Source: Bacillus australimaris
GTDB lineage: Bacteria; Bacillota; Bacilli; Bacillales; Bacillaceae
Direction: 5' to 3'
NCBI RefSeq assembly: GCF_001307105.1
Contig: NZ_LGYN01000001.1
Coordinates: forward strand, 248,001 to 312,000
DNA length: 64,000 nucleotides
Below the pieces are notes generated by a model. That model made no database searches. It was given only the letters and a program-made list of their open reading frames with translations, and had not been told where the DNA came from. Below, piece after piece: positions 8,784 through 16,480 of the stretch (positions within the stretch are counted from its first letter, which is position 1; each line of letters opens with the position of its first letter). A program made the translations under genes and the position numbers.

Positions 8784-9914
8784 TTATCGTGCGGCTTTTT
8801 GTACATTCACAAGCCCAGCACCATAATAAAAAGGATCTCCAAGCTTTGTCGCCGTTTGTGACAGTCTCTCACGCACTTCGTCGTTTGTCAGATTCGGATG
8901 TTTTGATAGAATGACAGCCGCAGCGCCCGTGACATGCGGGGAAGCCATTGATGTTCCGCTCTTGTAACCATACTCGTTATGAGGAATGGTGCTCAGCGTT
9001 GAAACGCCTGGTGCTGAGACTTCCACTTCCTCGCCAACAGATGAATCAAAGGCTCTTTGCTTTGTTTGGTCAACAGAGGCAACAGCCACAACTGAGCTGT
9101 ATTTAGCTGGATAGTCAATCGTATTGAGAGAGCCATAGCTTCCTGCATTCCCTGCAGAAGCTACAATGAGAATCCCTTGATCATACGCTCGATCTACCGC
9201 CTCTTTCAGCGCCTCAGATTCACTTGCGCCCCCCATACTAATATTGATGACATCCATATTGTTCTCAATGGCCCATTCAATCCCTTTAATGATCCAGCTA
9301 TAATAGCCTTCACCATTCTCATCTGCCACCTTAACAGCATAGATCGAAGCTTTTGGCGCAACGCCAACGACACCTACCTTATTATCTAATGCGGCAATGG
9401 TGCCTGCCACATGCGTTCCGTGTTCATGCGGGTCAACAAGCGGATCTGACTCTGTGGGAACAAAGCTGATCCCGCCCGTAACATGTAAATCTTCATGCTT
9501 ACCATCGATGCCGCTGTCAAGAACTGCTACTTTGACATTCTGTCCGGCGTATCCTCTTTTATGTACCTTTTGTGCTTTGATGCTTTTGATGCCGTATGGG
9601 ACAGTTTGACCGCTTGTTTTTGCTTTATGGTCCTCCTCAATGAAGGTTACTTCTTTTGCTTTATTTAGTTTCTCTTTGGATGTCTCATTCAATGACACTT
9701 TCATCATATCTATTTGCTCTATGGATTCTTTTACATGCCCACCAGCTTCTTCTACAAGCTGTTTTTGTGTTTTGTCTTGAACGGAAGAAGAAAAGCCGAT
9801 CATGTACTCTTTTTTCGCTTGCTCCTTTGCAGAAATATCTGACGCGCCAAACGTGATCGATGCCACAAGCATACTTGCCATACAAAGCCCTGCTCCAAAT
9901 GACTTGACGTTCAC
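8784..9914 (-). CDS. Secreted subtilisin-family serine protease (S8)
   Basis: 376 residues. Signal peptide ([15 protein letters not shown]...), an inhibitor_I9 propeptide ([18 protein letters not shown], ending KVTFIEED-like) and a mature domain starting near [11 protein letters not shown]. Catalytic triad: Asp in [10 protein letters not shown], His in HEHGTHVAG, Ser in GTSMASPHV; oxyanion Asn in ASAGNAG. The GTG at 9914 was chosen because AAAGGGAG lies about ten bases upstream, while the ATG at 9935 has no SD. A weak promoter (TGTCAT and ATTTTA on the plus strand at 10024 and 10000) is possible. B. subtilis has no protease here; this looks like a paralogue of AprE rather than AprE itself. 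Confidence 0.93.
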   Translation of the reverse strand: MNVKSFGAGLCMASMLVASITFGASDISAKEQAKKEYMIGFSSSVQDKTQKQLVEEAGGHVKESIEQIDMMKVSLNETSKEKLNKAKEVTFIEEDHKAKTSGQTVPYGIKSIKAQKVHKRGYAGQNVKVAVLDSGIDGKHEDLHVTGGISFVPTESDPLVDPHEHGTHVAGTIAALDNKVGVVGVAPKASIYAVKVADENGEGYYSWIIKGIEWAIENNMDVINISMGGASESEALKEAVDRAYDQGILIVASAGNAGSYGSLNTIDYPAKYSSVVAVASVDQTKQRAFDSSVGEEVEVSAPGVSTLSTIPHNEYGYKSGTSMASPHVTGAAAVILSKHPNLTNDEVRERLSQTATKLGDPFYYGAGLVNVQKAAR

Positions 9915-10025
9915 AATCCTCACTCTCCCTTTCATTTCTTTTTGTCATTTAACTACATTTTTAGACAAAAAGAAACGATCATTTGTCCTATTTTTTAAAA
10001 TTTTACCATTTATTTGATCTAGTTG

Positions 10026-10247
10026 TCATAAAAAAGCAAAATAAAAATGCTTATGATCCTCTTGATAGTGATCATAAGCATTTCGTCCTTTATGTTTCTT
10101 CATCATGTTCTGTAAGGCTTCTTGTTTTGTTTTTGTCTTTCTTTCATGTGTGCTAAAATGCGGCATATTTCCTCTCGACAGTTCTGGGTTTCGGCTGTGC
10201 TGCCTTTGAATATGTTCTCGTTTTTTCTTTGCTTTGCTTTTTCCCAT
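10026..10247 (-). CDS. brfA: BrfA (YqkK), release-factor-dependent ribosome rescue factor
   Basis: 73 residues, very basic at the N-terminus (MGKSKAKKKREHIQRQHSRN). Position after spoIIM and size match B. subtilis YqkK, renamed BrfA, which recruits RF2 to ribosomes stalled on non-stop mRNA when tmRNA fails. The intrinsic terminator at 10029-10083 lies inside the reading frame, upstream of the TGA at 10026. Most transcripts should therefore end without a stop codon, so the product is degraded by tmRNA tagging unless tmRNA is absent. This self-destruct layout is a known hallmark of BrfA and of ArfA. SD AAAGGGG. Confidence 0.85.
   Translation of the reverse strand: MGKSKAKKKREHIQRQHSRNPELSRGNMPHFSTHERKTKTKQEALQNMMKKHKGRNAYDHYQEDHKHFYFAFL
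10029..10083 (-). terminator. Intrinsic terminator inside brfA
   Basis: Perfect 14-bp stem (10045-10058 with 10070-10083, AAATGCTTATGATC) and an 11-base loop. Two T tracts follow, TTTTTATTTT and TTTTTT, the second ending just before the TGA stop codon of brfA at 10026-10028. Confidence 0.9.
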
Positions 10248-10292
10248 TTGGCAAAACCCCTTTCGTTGACGTTATGATACACGATGTCACAT

Positions 10293-10323
10293 AAAAAAGA
10301 TAGACGTATACACGTCTATCTTT
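10293..10323 (-). terminator. Intrinsic terminator of the nudF-endoQ-elaA transcript
   Basis: 12-bp stem AAAGATAGACGT / ACGTCTATCTTT, four-base loop GTAT and a T run on the minus strand. The TAG stop codon of the acetyltransferase gene (10316-10318) is part of the first arm. Confidence 0.9.
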
Positions 10324-10768
10324 CTTCTCTCACCATATCAAGATGGGGAATTCCATCTTCGTCATAACAATTTGAAACGACTTTGAAGCCGAATGATTCG
10401 TAGAATGATTTTAAATATGCCTGCGCCTGAATTTTAATCCTTGTTTCACCTAACTCATTCAGCTTTTCAATTGCCTTATCAAGCAGGATTTTCCCGTAGC
10501 CTTTTTTCCGGCCGGCCTGCGTCACAAGAACACGGCCGATGGAAGCTTCTTTGTACATGATTCCGCTTTGGAAGATGCGGCAATAAGCGACAATCGCGTT
10601 ATCTTCTTTTGCAACGAGATGAAGCGCTTCTTGGTCCCGGTAATCAATTTCAGGGTAAGGACATGTTTGTTCTACAACAAACACATTGACTCTTTCCATA
10701 AGAATCAGGTAAAGATCCTCTTTTGACAGCTGTTCAAACGTTTGACATGTCCATTTCATTTCATTCAT
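10316..10768 (-). CDS. ElaA-type GNAT N-acetyltransferase
   Basis: 150 residues. The ElaA-like N-terminal stretch is LYLILMERVNVFVVEQTCPYPEID. The acetyl-CoA-binding core follows, with GRVLVTQAGRKKGYGKILLD and FYESFGFK near the C-terminus. Substrate unknown. The start ATG overlaps the end of the endonuclease Q gene by 8 bp, so it is the last gene of nudF-endoQ-elaA. I do not recall an equivalent at this place in B. subtilis. Confidence 0.85.
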   Translation of the reverse strand: MNEMKWTCQTFEQLSKEDLYLILMERVNVFVVEQTCPYPEIDYRDQEALHLVAKEDNAIVAYCRIFQSGIMYKEASIGRVLVTQAGRKKGYGKILLDKAIEKLNELGETRIKIQAQAYLKSFYESFGFKVVSNCYDEDGIPHLDMVREER

Positions 10769-11936
10769 GATTCATATCCACCTTACCGTACACTCCGCCT
10801 CCACCAGCGATCAGTCCGACTTCACCTTTCCTTGCTTTTATGATGTAGCCCGCTGTTTTTTCTGGAAGCACAGCTTTTAGTTCTTGTTCTGTAGCTTGAT
10901 GAAGAATATTCATTTCCGTGTGAAAAACGGATTTTAGCTTCTCTAGCGTTTTGGGTCCAACACCCGGAATAAACTGAAGCGGGAGCTGATGAATATAAGG
11001 AGGTCTCGTTCCTTTTTCGCTTTCTTGGTCAGCAAGCTCCTTTAAACGCTCACTCACCCCTTTTGTCATTCGGGTATGCCCGCATTCGTGGCACTTTTCT
11101 TGGTCTAGCGCGCGAGGTCTTTCCCCGCATTTCTCGCAGGTCGTATGATAGTACTTCCCAAGCCGAGGGGCAAGTCCATAATTTCCAGTGATGGCTCTGC
11201 CATCTTTTCCTTCAAGGGCTAGCTTGAATTCAGCAAAGGAAGCATGATTCATTTGAATTTTTGTATATTCTCGCGCAATTTTCCCTAAAGAATGAGCATC
11301 TGAATTCGTTAAAAAGGGATAACGGTCCAGCTCACTTAGATGAGACGCCATGGACGTATCACAGCTAAGACCAAGCTCAACAGCATCAATGAGATCTGGA
11401 TCAAATACTTCCGTTAAAGAAGTGTTGACCCCTTTACCGTATAGGCTTTTATGCGGTGTGAAAATATGAGCAGGAATAAACAATCCTCCCAGCTCCTTAA
11501 CCTTGCGCTGAAGTGTTTTCCCATCAACATAGAGGCGCTGTGAACTCAAATGCACATTTTTCATATGAAGAGAAAGCCATGCAGAAAACTCAGACATCTT
11601 GTCTAGTGTGGGCATAAATGCAAGCACGTGAATTGGACCCTTTGAATGCTCGTCATTGATTTCTAATTCACTGCCTAAAAGCAGCACTGTCTGTCCAAAT
11701 GATAGGCCGCCGTCTTCTAGTTCAGAGTACGTACCTTTCTCGACACCCTCTATTAACTCTTCAAGGACTTCTGGAGATTGTGCATCAATCACACCAATCA
11801 TCCCCATTCCTTTACTTTGCGCTGCTTCAATGAGAATTTGGTCAATTGTTAGTGACCTTGCACCTGTAATTTTGACAGCTCTGCCTGTTCTTGTTCTGCC
11901 AATATGAATATGGATGTCTGCAAAAAACTCTTTCAT
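10761..11936 (-). CDS. yqxK: Endonuclease Q (YqxK), cleaves DNA at deaminated bases
   Basis: 391 residues. The N-terminal PHP phosphoesterase domain (FFADIHIHIGRTRTGR; PAHIFTPHKSLYG; LTNSDAHSLG) carries metal-binding histidines and aspartates. A four-cysteine zinc element follows (CEKCGERPRALDQEKCHECG), then a helix-hairpin-helix-like tail (PGVGPKTLEKLKSVF). This is the architecture of EndoQ, which nicks 5' of uracil, hypoxanthine, xanthine or abasic sites. I recall that the first bacterial EndoQ characterised came from B. pumilus. The start overlaps the nudF stop (ATGA type). Confidence 0.9.
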   Translation of the reverse strand: MKEFFADIHIHIGRTRTGRAVKITGARSLTIDQILIEAAQSKGMGMIGVIDAQSPEVLEELIEGVEKGTYSELEDGGLSFGQTVLLLGSELEINDEHSKGPIHVLAFMPTLDKMSEFSAWLSLHMKNVHLSSQRLYVDGKTLQRKVKELGGLFIPAHIFTPHKSLYGKGVNTSLTEVFDPDLIDAVELGLSCDTSMASHLSELDRYPFLTNSDAHSLGKIAREYTKIQMNHASFAEFKLALEGKDGRAITGNYGLAPRLGKYYHTTCEKCGERPRALDQEKCHECGHTRMTKGVSERLKELADQESEKGTRPPYIHQLPLQFIPGVGPKTLEKLKSVFHTEMNILHQATEQELKAVLPEKTAGYIIKARKGEVGLIAGGGGVYGKVDMNHE

Positions 11937-12490
11937 TTTGTTGACTCTAGTACCTCTTGCAGCTGTAAGTATTGAATGGCATAGGCTGTTTTTGCATCAT
12001 AAATGTGCTGCTTTTCAATGAGGTGCAAGGCTTCTTCTAATGAAACTTCCATCACTTCGACAAATTCATCTTCATCCAGCTCTCTTTTTTCTTCAAGCGG
12101 AACTAGCTGATCCGCTAAATAGATGTGGACAATTTCATCTGCAAAACCAGGTGATGTATAAAAGGCGGTCAGCTTTTGAAGCTGCTGAGTTGTGTACCCT
12201 GTCTCTTCTTCCAATTCTCTCAATGCAGTATGTGCCGGCTCTTCCCCTTTTTCTAGTTTTCCAGCCGGAATTTCCACGATGGCTCTCTCCAGTGCTTTAC
12301 GGTATTGCTTAACCAAGATGATTTTATTTTCATCTGTACGTGCAATGACAGCTACTGCACCCGGATGTTTAATGATTTCACGTTTACCTTGTTTTCCGTT
12401 TGGTAATTCTACATCTTCAAGTACCAAATCAATGATTTTTCCGTTATATAATTCTTTCGACGATAATGTTTTTTCTTCAAAGTCTTTCAA
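11933..12490 (-). CDS. nudF: ADP-ribose pyrophosphatase NudF
   Basis: 185 residues with a complete Nudix box (GKLEKGEEPAHTALRELEEETGY fits GX5EX7REUXEEXGU). It hydrolyses ADP-ribose to AMP and ribose-5-phosphate. The start is TTG at 12490, nine bases after GAGGAG. First gene of the nudF-endoQ-acetyltransferase transcript. In B. subtilis nudF is likewise next to yqxK. Pairing a nucleotide-sanitising hydrolase with a deaminated-DNA endonuclease suggests a shared clean-up role, but that is inference. Confidence 0.94.
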   Translation of the reverse strand: MKDFEEKTLSSKELYNGKIIDLVLEDVELPNGKQGKREIIKHPGAVAVIARTDENKIILVKQYRKALERAIVEIPAGKLEKGEEPAHTALRELEEETGYTTQQLQKLTAFYTSPGFADEIVHIYLADQLVPLEEKRELDEDEFVEVMEVSLEEALHLIEKQHIYDAKTAYAIQYLQLQEVLESTK

Positions 12491-12657
12491 TTTTGTCAGC
12501 TCCTCGTTCTACTTTCACTTTTTACTTCATTTATTTTAACATAGATGATTTAAGAGAAGCGAAAAGCGATCGCTTGCTTCAATGCGCCATTTGAAATCGC
12601 CTAGCTTGAATTCCTGATTTTTTTCACTTAATGTGAAAGGATAGGAGTGTGATGGAA

Positions 12658-13581
12658 TTGAAAAAAAGACGAATTGGCACCTCAGATCTCTTGGTGAGTG
12701 AGGCGGCATTAGGCTGTATGTCTCTTGGAACTGAAAAAGAAAAAGCGCTCTCTTTATTAGATGAGGCGATTGATCTTGGAATTAACTACTTGGATACAGC
12801 CGATTTATATGATTTTGGGACAAATGAGGAAATTGTCGGAGAAGCCATTAAAAATAGACGGCAAGATTTGATTTTGGCAACAAAAGCCGGTAACCGCTTT
12901 GAAAAAGGCAAAACAGGCTGGGACTGGGACCCTTCAAAAGCATACATAAAAGAAGCAGTCAAACAAAGCCTCAAACGCCTTCAAACAGATTATATTGATT
13001 TATATCAATTGCACGGCGGCACGATTGAAGATCCCATTGACGAGACCATTGAGGCTTTTGAAGAATTAGTGGAAGAAGGCGTTGTTCGTTATTATGGCAT
13101 CTCTTCTATTCGCCCGAATGTCATTAAAGAATACGCCAAAAAGTCGAACATCGTGAGCGTGATGATGCAATATAGTTTACTCGACCGCCGCCCAGAAGAA
13201 TGGTTCTCCCTTCTTGAAGAACAAAGCATTAGTGTCGTCGCAAGAGGTCCTTTAGCGAAAGGATTATTAACTGAAAAACCACTTTCGCAAGCAAGTGCAG
13301 CGATTCAAAAGAATGGCTATCTTCAATATTCATACGAAGAGCTCCAGCAGGTCATTCCTTCTTTAAAAAAAATCGCCTATGACCTATCACTCACTGAACT
13401 ATCCATTCAATACTTACTTAAGCATTCTGCGGTCAGTTCCGTTGTATTTGGCGCAAGCTCGGTAAAACAGTTAAAAGAAAATGTGGCAGCGGCAAATGCC
13501 CGCTCTTTAAGCGATCAAGAAGCCAAAGCATTAACTTACTATACAAAACCATCTGTGTATGAGGCGCACCGGTTCAAATAA
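12658..13581 (+). CDS. yqkF: YqkF, aldo/keto reductase
   Basis: 307 residues, TIM-barrel aldo/keto reductase. Catalytic Asp and Tyr are in NYLDTADLYDFG, Lys in ILATKAGNRF and His in LYQLHGGTIED; the cofactor loop near the C-terminus is VVFGASSVKQLKENV. Probably NADPH-dependent, substrate unknown. Upstream in-frame GTG (12649) and ATG (12652) are too close to GATAGGAG. TTG at 12658 is ten bases after it and gives MKKRRIGTSD, aligning with B. subtilis YqkF; ATG at 12652 remains possible. It is divergent from nudF. Confidence 0.9.
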   Translation: MKKRRIGTSDLLVSEAALGCMSLGTEKEKALSLLDEAIDLGINYLDTADLYDFGTNEEIVGEAIKNRRQDLILATKAGNRFEKGKTGWDWDPSKAYIKEAVKQSLKRLQTDYIDLYQLHGGTIEDPIDETIEAFEELVEEGVVRYYGISSIRPNVIKEYAKKSNIVSVMMQYSLLDRRPEEWFSLLEEQSISVVARGPLAKGLLTEKPLSQASAAIQKNGYLQYSYEELQQVIPSLKKIAYDLSLTELSIQYLLKHSAVSSVVFGASSVKQLKENVAAANARSLSDQEAKALTYYTKPSVYEAHRFK

Positions 13582-13584
13582 AAT

Positions 13585-13615
13585 GAAAAGAGATCACATG
13601 ATGTGATCTCTTTTT
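13585..13615. terminator. Bidirectional terminator between yqkF and yqkE
   Basis: Perfect 12-bp stem AAAAGAGATCAC / GTGATCTCTTTT with a four-base loop. A/T runs lie on both sides, between two convergent genes; the yqkE stop codon TAA overlaps its right edge. Confidence 0.92.
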
Positions 13616-13838
13616 AGCTTTTATATTTTCTCCAGTCTAAATGGCTCTCATCTAGCAGCTCTGAAAAGCTTTTATTTTTTTCTTTTTCTTTTTGCTGTCG
13701 AAGGAGGTCTTGTCGTTTTTGTTCTTCTCTTTTTTCTGTCTCAACGGCAAGGTTCTGCTTCATTTGAAGAAGCTGTTGTTTGACATCATCATTTATGCCA
13801 TCCTTTAATTTCGCTTGATCTTGATTGGTCTTTTTCAT
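13614..13838 (-). CDS. yqkE: YqkE, small charged protein
   Basis: 74 residues, highly charged, with a predicted coiled coil in the middle (QNLAVETEKREEQKRQDLLR) and a C-terminal FSELLDESHLDWRKYK segment. Function unknown. Length and position match B. subtilis YqkE. The longer frame to 13913 was rejected because AAAGGAGAG sits seven bases before the ATG at 13838. Confidence 0.8.
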   Translation of the reverse strand: MKKTNQDQAKLKDGINDDVKQQLLQMKQNLAVETEKREEQKRQDLLRQQKEKEKNKSFSELLDESHLDWRKYKS

Positions 13839-13961
13839 TGTGACTCTCTCCTTTTGACTTAGTGTATCATCCGTTTTATTTCCTAAGCAAGAGTCACGCC
13901 AATCTCCTAACATGTGGTATGATCTTCATAGAAAAAACTTCGGAAAGGAAGAATTGGCTAG

Positions 13962-14888
13962 ATGAAGAAATGGATCGCTATACTTGTCTTGATATTGTGT
14001 CCACTCGCTGCAATCGGCATTTTTTTCACCAATAAAATGATGTATATTCGAAAATTAACAGATGAGGAGCTTATTAAACGGGAATCAGATGAAGGGCATT
14101 ATCATCACGAGGAATTTCAACAGCTTTACAAAGAGAAAGTGTGTATACCGTCAGTATTTGGGTATAACCTTCATGGCTATTTTGTGCCGTATCCACATAC
14201 AACACGAACTATTGTGCTTTGCCATGGCGTTACCGTCAGTTTAATTAATTCCGTTAAGTATATGAAATTATTCCAAAAGCTCGGATGGAATGTGATGCTT
14301 TATGATCATAGAAGACATGGGATGAGCGGCGGGGAAACCACGAGTTATGGATACTATGAAAAAGAAGATCTTGCGCAGGTCGTCAAGTGGATTAGACAAC
14401 GACTCGGGGAAAATGCCATCATTGGGATACACGGTGAGTCAATGGGCGCAGTCACGACCTTGTTATATGCTGCAAAGCCGGAAGCAAACGCCAATTTTTA
14501 CATTGCAGATTGTCCTTTTGCTTCTTTTGAGGATCAGCTTTTGCATCGATTAAAAACAGATTTTCGTCTTTCAGGGCAATGGATTCTTCCACTAAGTGAT
14601 CAAGTGTTAAAATGGCGGGACGGATACCGCATCCGGCAAGTTTCCCCTCTTGATGTAATCGATCAGGTGAAAGAACCTGTACTTTTTATTCATAGCCGCC
14701 ATGACGACTATATCCCTTGTGAGCAAAGTCAGCAGTTATTTGCACGAAAAAAGGGTGATAAACAGCTATTTATTGCGCCACACGGTGCGCATGCAATGTC
14801 TTTTAGTGAAAATAAGGAAGCTTATGAGCAAGAAATTCAAGCATTTCTTCAAAAATTTAAATTGAATGAAAATAAAAGAGGAGAATGA
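13962..14888 (+). CDS. yqkD: YqkD, alpha/beta hydrolase
   Basis: 308 residues. An N-terminal membrane anchor or signal (WIAILVLILCPLAAIGIFF) is followed by an alpha/beta hydrolase fold. The nucleophile is in GIHGESMGAV, the acid in IHSRHDDYIP and the histidine in APHGAHAMS. It probably acts outside the membrane on an ester or amide; the substrate is unknown. SD GGAAAGGAAG. Orthologous by position to B. subtilis yqkD. It converges on the rap-phr cassette; I see no clear terminator between them. Confidence 0.88.
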   Translation: MKKWIAILVLILCPLAAIGIFFTNKMMYIRKLTDEELIKRESDEGHYHHEEFQQLYKEKVCIPSVFGYNLHGYFVPYPHTTRTIVLCHGVTVSLINSVKYMKLFQKLGWNVMLYDHRRHGMSGGETTSYGYYEKEDLAQVVKWIRQRLGENAIIGIHGESMGAVTTLLYAAKPEANANFYIADCPFASFEDQLLHRLKTDFRLSGQWILPLSDQVLKWRDGYRIRQVSPLDVIDQVKEPVLFIHSRHDDYIPCEQSQQLFARKKGDKQLFIAPHGAHAMSFSENKEAYEQEIQAFLQKFKLNENKRGE

Positions 14889-14915
14889 ACAGCAGTTCGC
14901 CCCCCTCCTTTTGAG

Positions 14916-16178
14916 CTAACTTATGCGATAGTCACCACTGTTGTATGATGTCTGCCCGCAAGCTCCATATGGCTCTCTTCCGATTGCTGCTGACTCATGA
15001 CCGATAATCCTGCAGTTGCTGCCAATAAAAGAACTATCAAACTCGTTTTCATATAAATGACCCCCATTTTGAATTTTTGATATGGCTTGAATTTTCCTTT
15101 CGTAAAACCGGGTAGATACTTCAAACAGTCCAAGCTCATTGTAATAATGAGCCGCATCAAGTGCCAATTCCTCAATATCCGGGTATAAGCGCTTGTCCTC
15201 CAGCAGGTCTAATGTATCGTCTATGATTGTTATTTCTGCATCAACGTATAATGCTTTTAAGAACTGAAATTTGCAGATGTAAATTTCGTCTTCTAATTCA
15301 CAGGCCTTCATAATACCTTGTTGATAGAGGGTTAACGACTCTTCTATTTGTTTTTGTTTAAACAGGATTTGTGTCAGCATAAATAGTGGGTCTAGAGAGC
15401 GATTAAGATGGGTTAAATTCTCCTTTTCAAACACTTCAATAGAATCTTTCAGATAACGGCTTGCTTCCGCAAGGTCATTCATTTGATAATAACAGTTACC
15501 TAAGTTGAAAAGGGCCGAACCTATGACTCGAGGGTTTCCAATTGAGCGTGCTCGCTTTAGAGCATTTTTAAAGTAGGGCAATGCATGTTCATAGCATTTC
15601 AAATCATCATAGTTTGCACCGATGACAAATTCACAGTGGATGATTCTCAGCGTGTACGTTCTGTAGGCAGAATACGTATCTAACGCTTGCAAGGCATAGT
15701 GCATCGAAAAGTGGGTTTGTTTCATGTGGTAGTAAATTTCTGCTAATTTAAAGTAAAATTCTGCTCTTTCTATATCATCTGATATGAGATTGAGCTTTTT
15801 TTCTGCTGAACGGTAATAAGCAATAGCACTTAAATAGTTTCTCTGTTCAAATTCAAACATTCCTGTGAAAAAATGAACATAGTATTCAAGCATATCCGTT
15901 AATTTTGTTTGCGAATGTTCAATCGTTTTCAGCAAATTTTTAATCTCTTCATCATTCGAGGCTTTTTTTGCCGGTTCAAAATATTCAAGCATCACCTTAT
16001 GGCGAAAATCCATCAGCTGGTAAAACAATAACAAATTTTGATCCTGCTCCATCTCCAGGATTTCCTGCTCGATTTCCGCCTTCAGCTTCTCTGCTTTCAT
16101 CACATGAAATCCGCAAATCTGCCTATACCATTCGTTTATTTTGATTCCAACCTGAGGCGATGACAACTTGAGCTTCAA
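14916..16178 (-). CDS. Rap-family response regulator phosphatase/inhibitor with C-terminal extension overlapping phr
   Basis: 420 residues. The N-terminal three-helix domain (KINEWYRQICGFHV, DFRHKVMLEY) is followed by a TPR-rich domain (ALFNLGNCYYQM, ELALDAAHYYNELGLFE), as in RapA. Raps act on Spo0F-P or ComA and are inhibited by imported Phr peptides. RapA-like proteins end after about 378 residues (..CLYEI). Here the frame stays open 42 more codons, covering the whole phr gene in another frame. Start: TTG at 16178, twelve bases after GGGAGG; an out-of-frame GTG nearer the SD stops after two codons. Closest in remembered sequence to RapA. Confidence 0.88.
   Translation of the reverse strand: MKLKLSSPQVGIKINEWYRQICGFHVMKAEKLKAEIEQEILEMEQDQNLLLFYQLMDFRHKVMLEYFEPAKKASNDEEIKNLLKTIEHSQTKLTDMLEYYVHFFTGMFEFEQRNYLSAIAYYRSAEKKLNLISDDIERAEFYFKLAEIYYHMKQTHFSMHYALQALDTYSAYRTYTLRIIHCEFVIGANYDDLKCYEHALPYFKNALKRARSIGNPRVIGSALFNLGNCYYQMNDLAEASRYLKDSIEVFEKENLTHLNRSLDPLFMLTQILFKQKQIEESLTLYQQGIMKACELEDEIYICKFQFLKALYVDAEITIIDDTLDLLEDKRLYPDIEELALDAAHYYNELGLFEVSTRFYERKIQAISKIQNGGHLYENEFDSSFIGSNCRIIGHESAAIGREPYGACGQTSYNSGDYRIS
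14921..15052 (-). CDS. Phr pheromone precursor
   Basis: 43 residues. A short basic start plus hydrophobic segment (MKTSLIVLLLAATAGLSVM) forms an export signal; a polar tail ends MELAGRHHTTVVTIA. Known Phr pentapeptides carry R or K at position 2 (ARNQT, ERGMT, SRNVT). GRHHT fits and would be internal, followed by a six-residue tail, as in PhrE. ATG follows TGGGGGTC, eight bases away. It lies entirely inside the 3' end of rap in a different frame. It should be exported, processed, re-imported by Opp and inhibit its Rap. The mature peptide is inferred. Confidence 0.85.
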   Translation of the reverse strand: MKTSLIVLLLAATAGLSVMSQQQSEESHMELAGRHHTTVVTIA

Positions 16179-16219
16179 TTCACTTTAGCACCTCCCTTCT
16201 CATATACGATACATGTTGT

Positions 16220-16290
16220 ATTCTATCACATTTCCTCGAATGGAAGAAATATGAAAAGTCATTTTTCGCAAAGTTTTCGGTATCCCGCAA
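16220..16290 (-). promoter_or_regulatory. rap promoter with ComA box
   Basis: On the minus strand, 16275-16290 reads TTGCGGGATACCGAAA, matching the ComA box TTGCGGNNNNCCGCAA at all but two positions. An extended -10 (TGATAGAAT, hexamer 16220-16225) lies about 50 bases downstream without a good -35, as expected for an activator-dependent promoter. ComA activates rapA, rapC, rapE and rapF in B. subtilis. The rest of 16179-16479 is AT-rich and I see no gene in it. Confidence 0.75.
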
Positions 16291-16452
16291 TAAACGCTTC
16301 AAATGCCTATTTTTCGGCATTCACAGCCATTATTTTTTATTTCTAGTTTTCTCATTTTGTCGAGTTTTTTGTTGAAAAATGGCTTTTTTCTGTCTCAAAA
16401 GACCATTTTTTAGATTAGACAACGGTGCTGTTTGATGAGATGATGAATGCAC

Positions 16453-16480
16453 GAAAAAAACCCTTCCGAAAAAGGGTTTT
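16453..16480 (-). terminator. Intrinsic terminator after yqkC
   Basis: 9-bp stem AAAACCCTT / AAGGGTTTT, six-base loop and further T residues on the minus strand. The first arm abuts the yqkC stop codon. Confidence 0.9.

Noticed and set aside
15053..15175. Upstream extension of phr
   Set aside because: It overlaps the end of the Rap TPR domain in another frame, and the SD TGGGGGTC points to the ATG at 15052.
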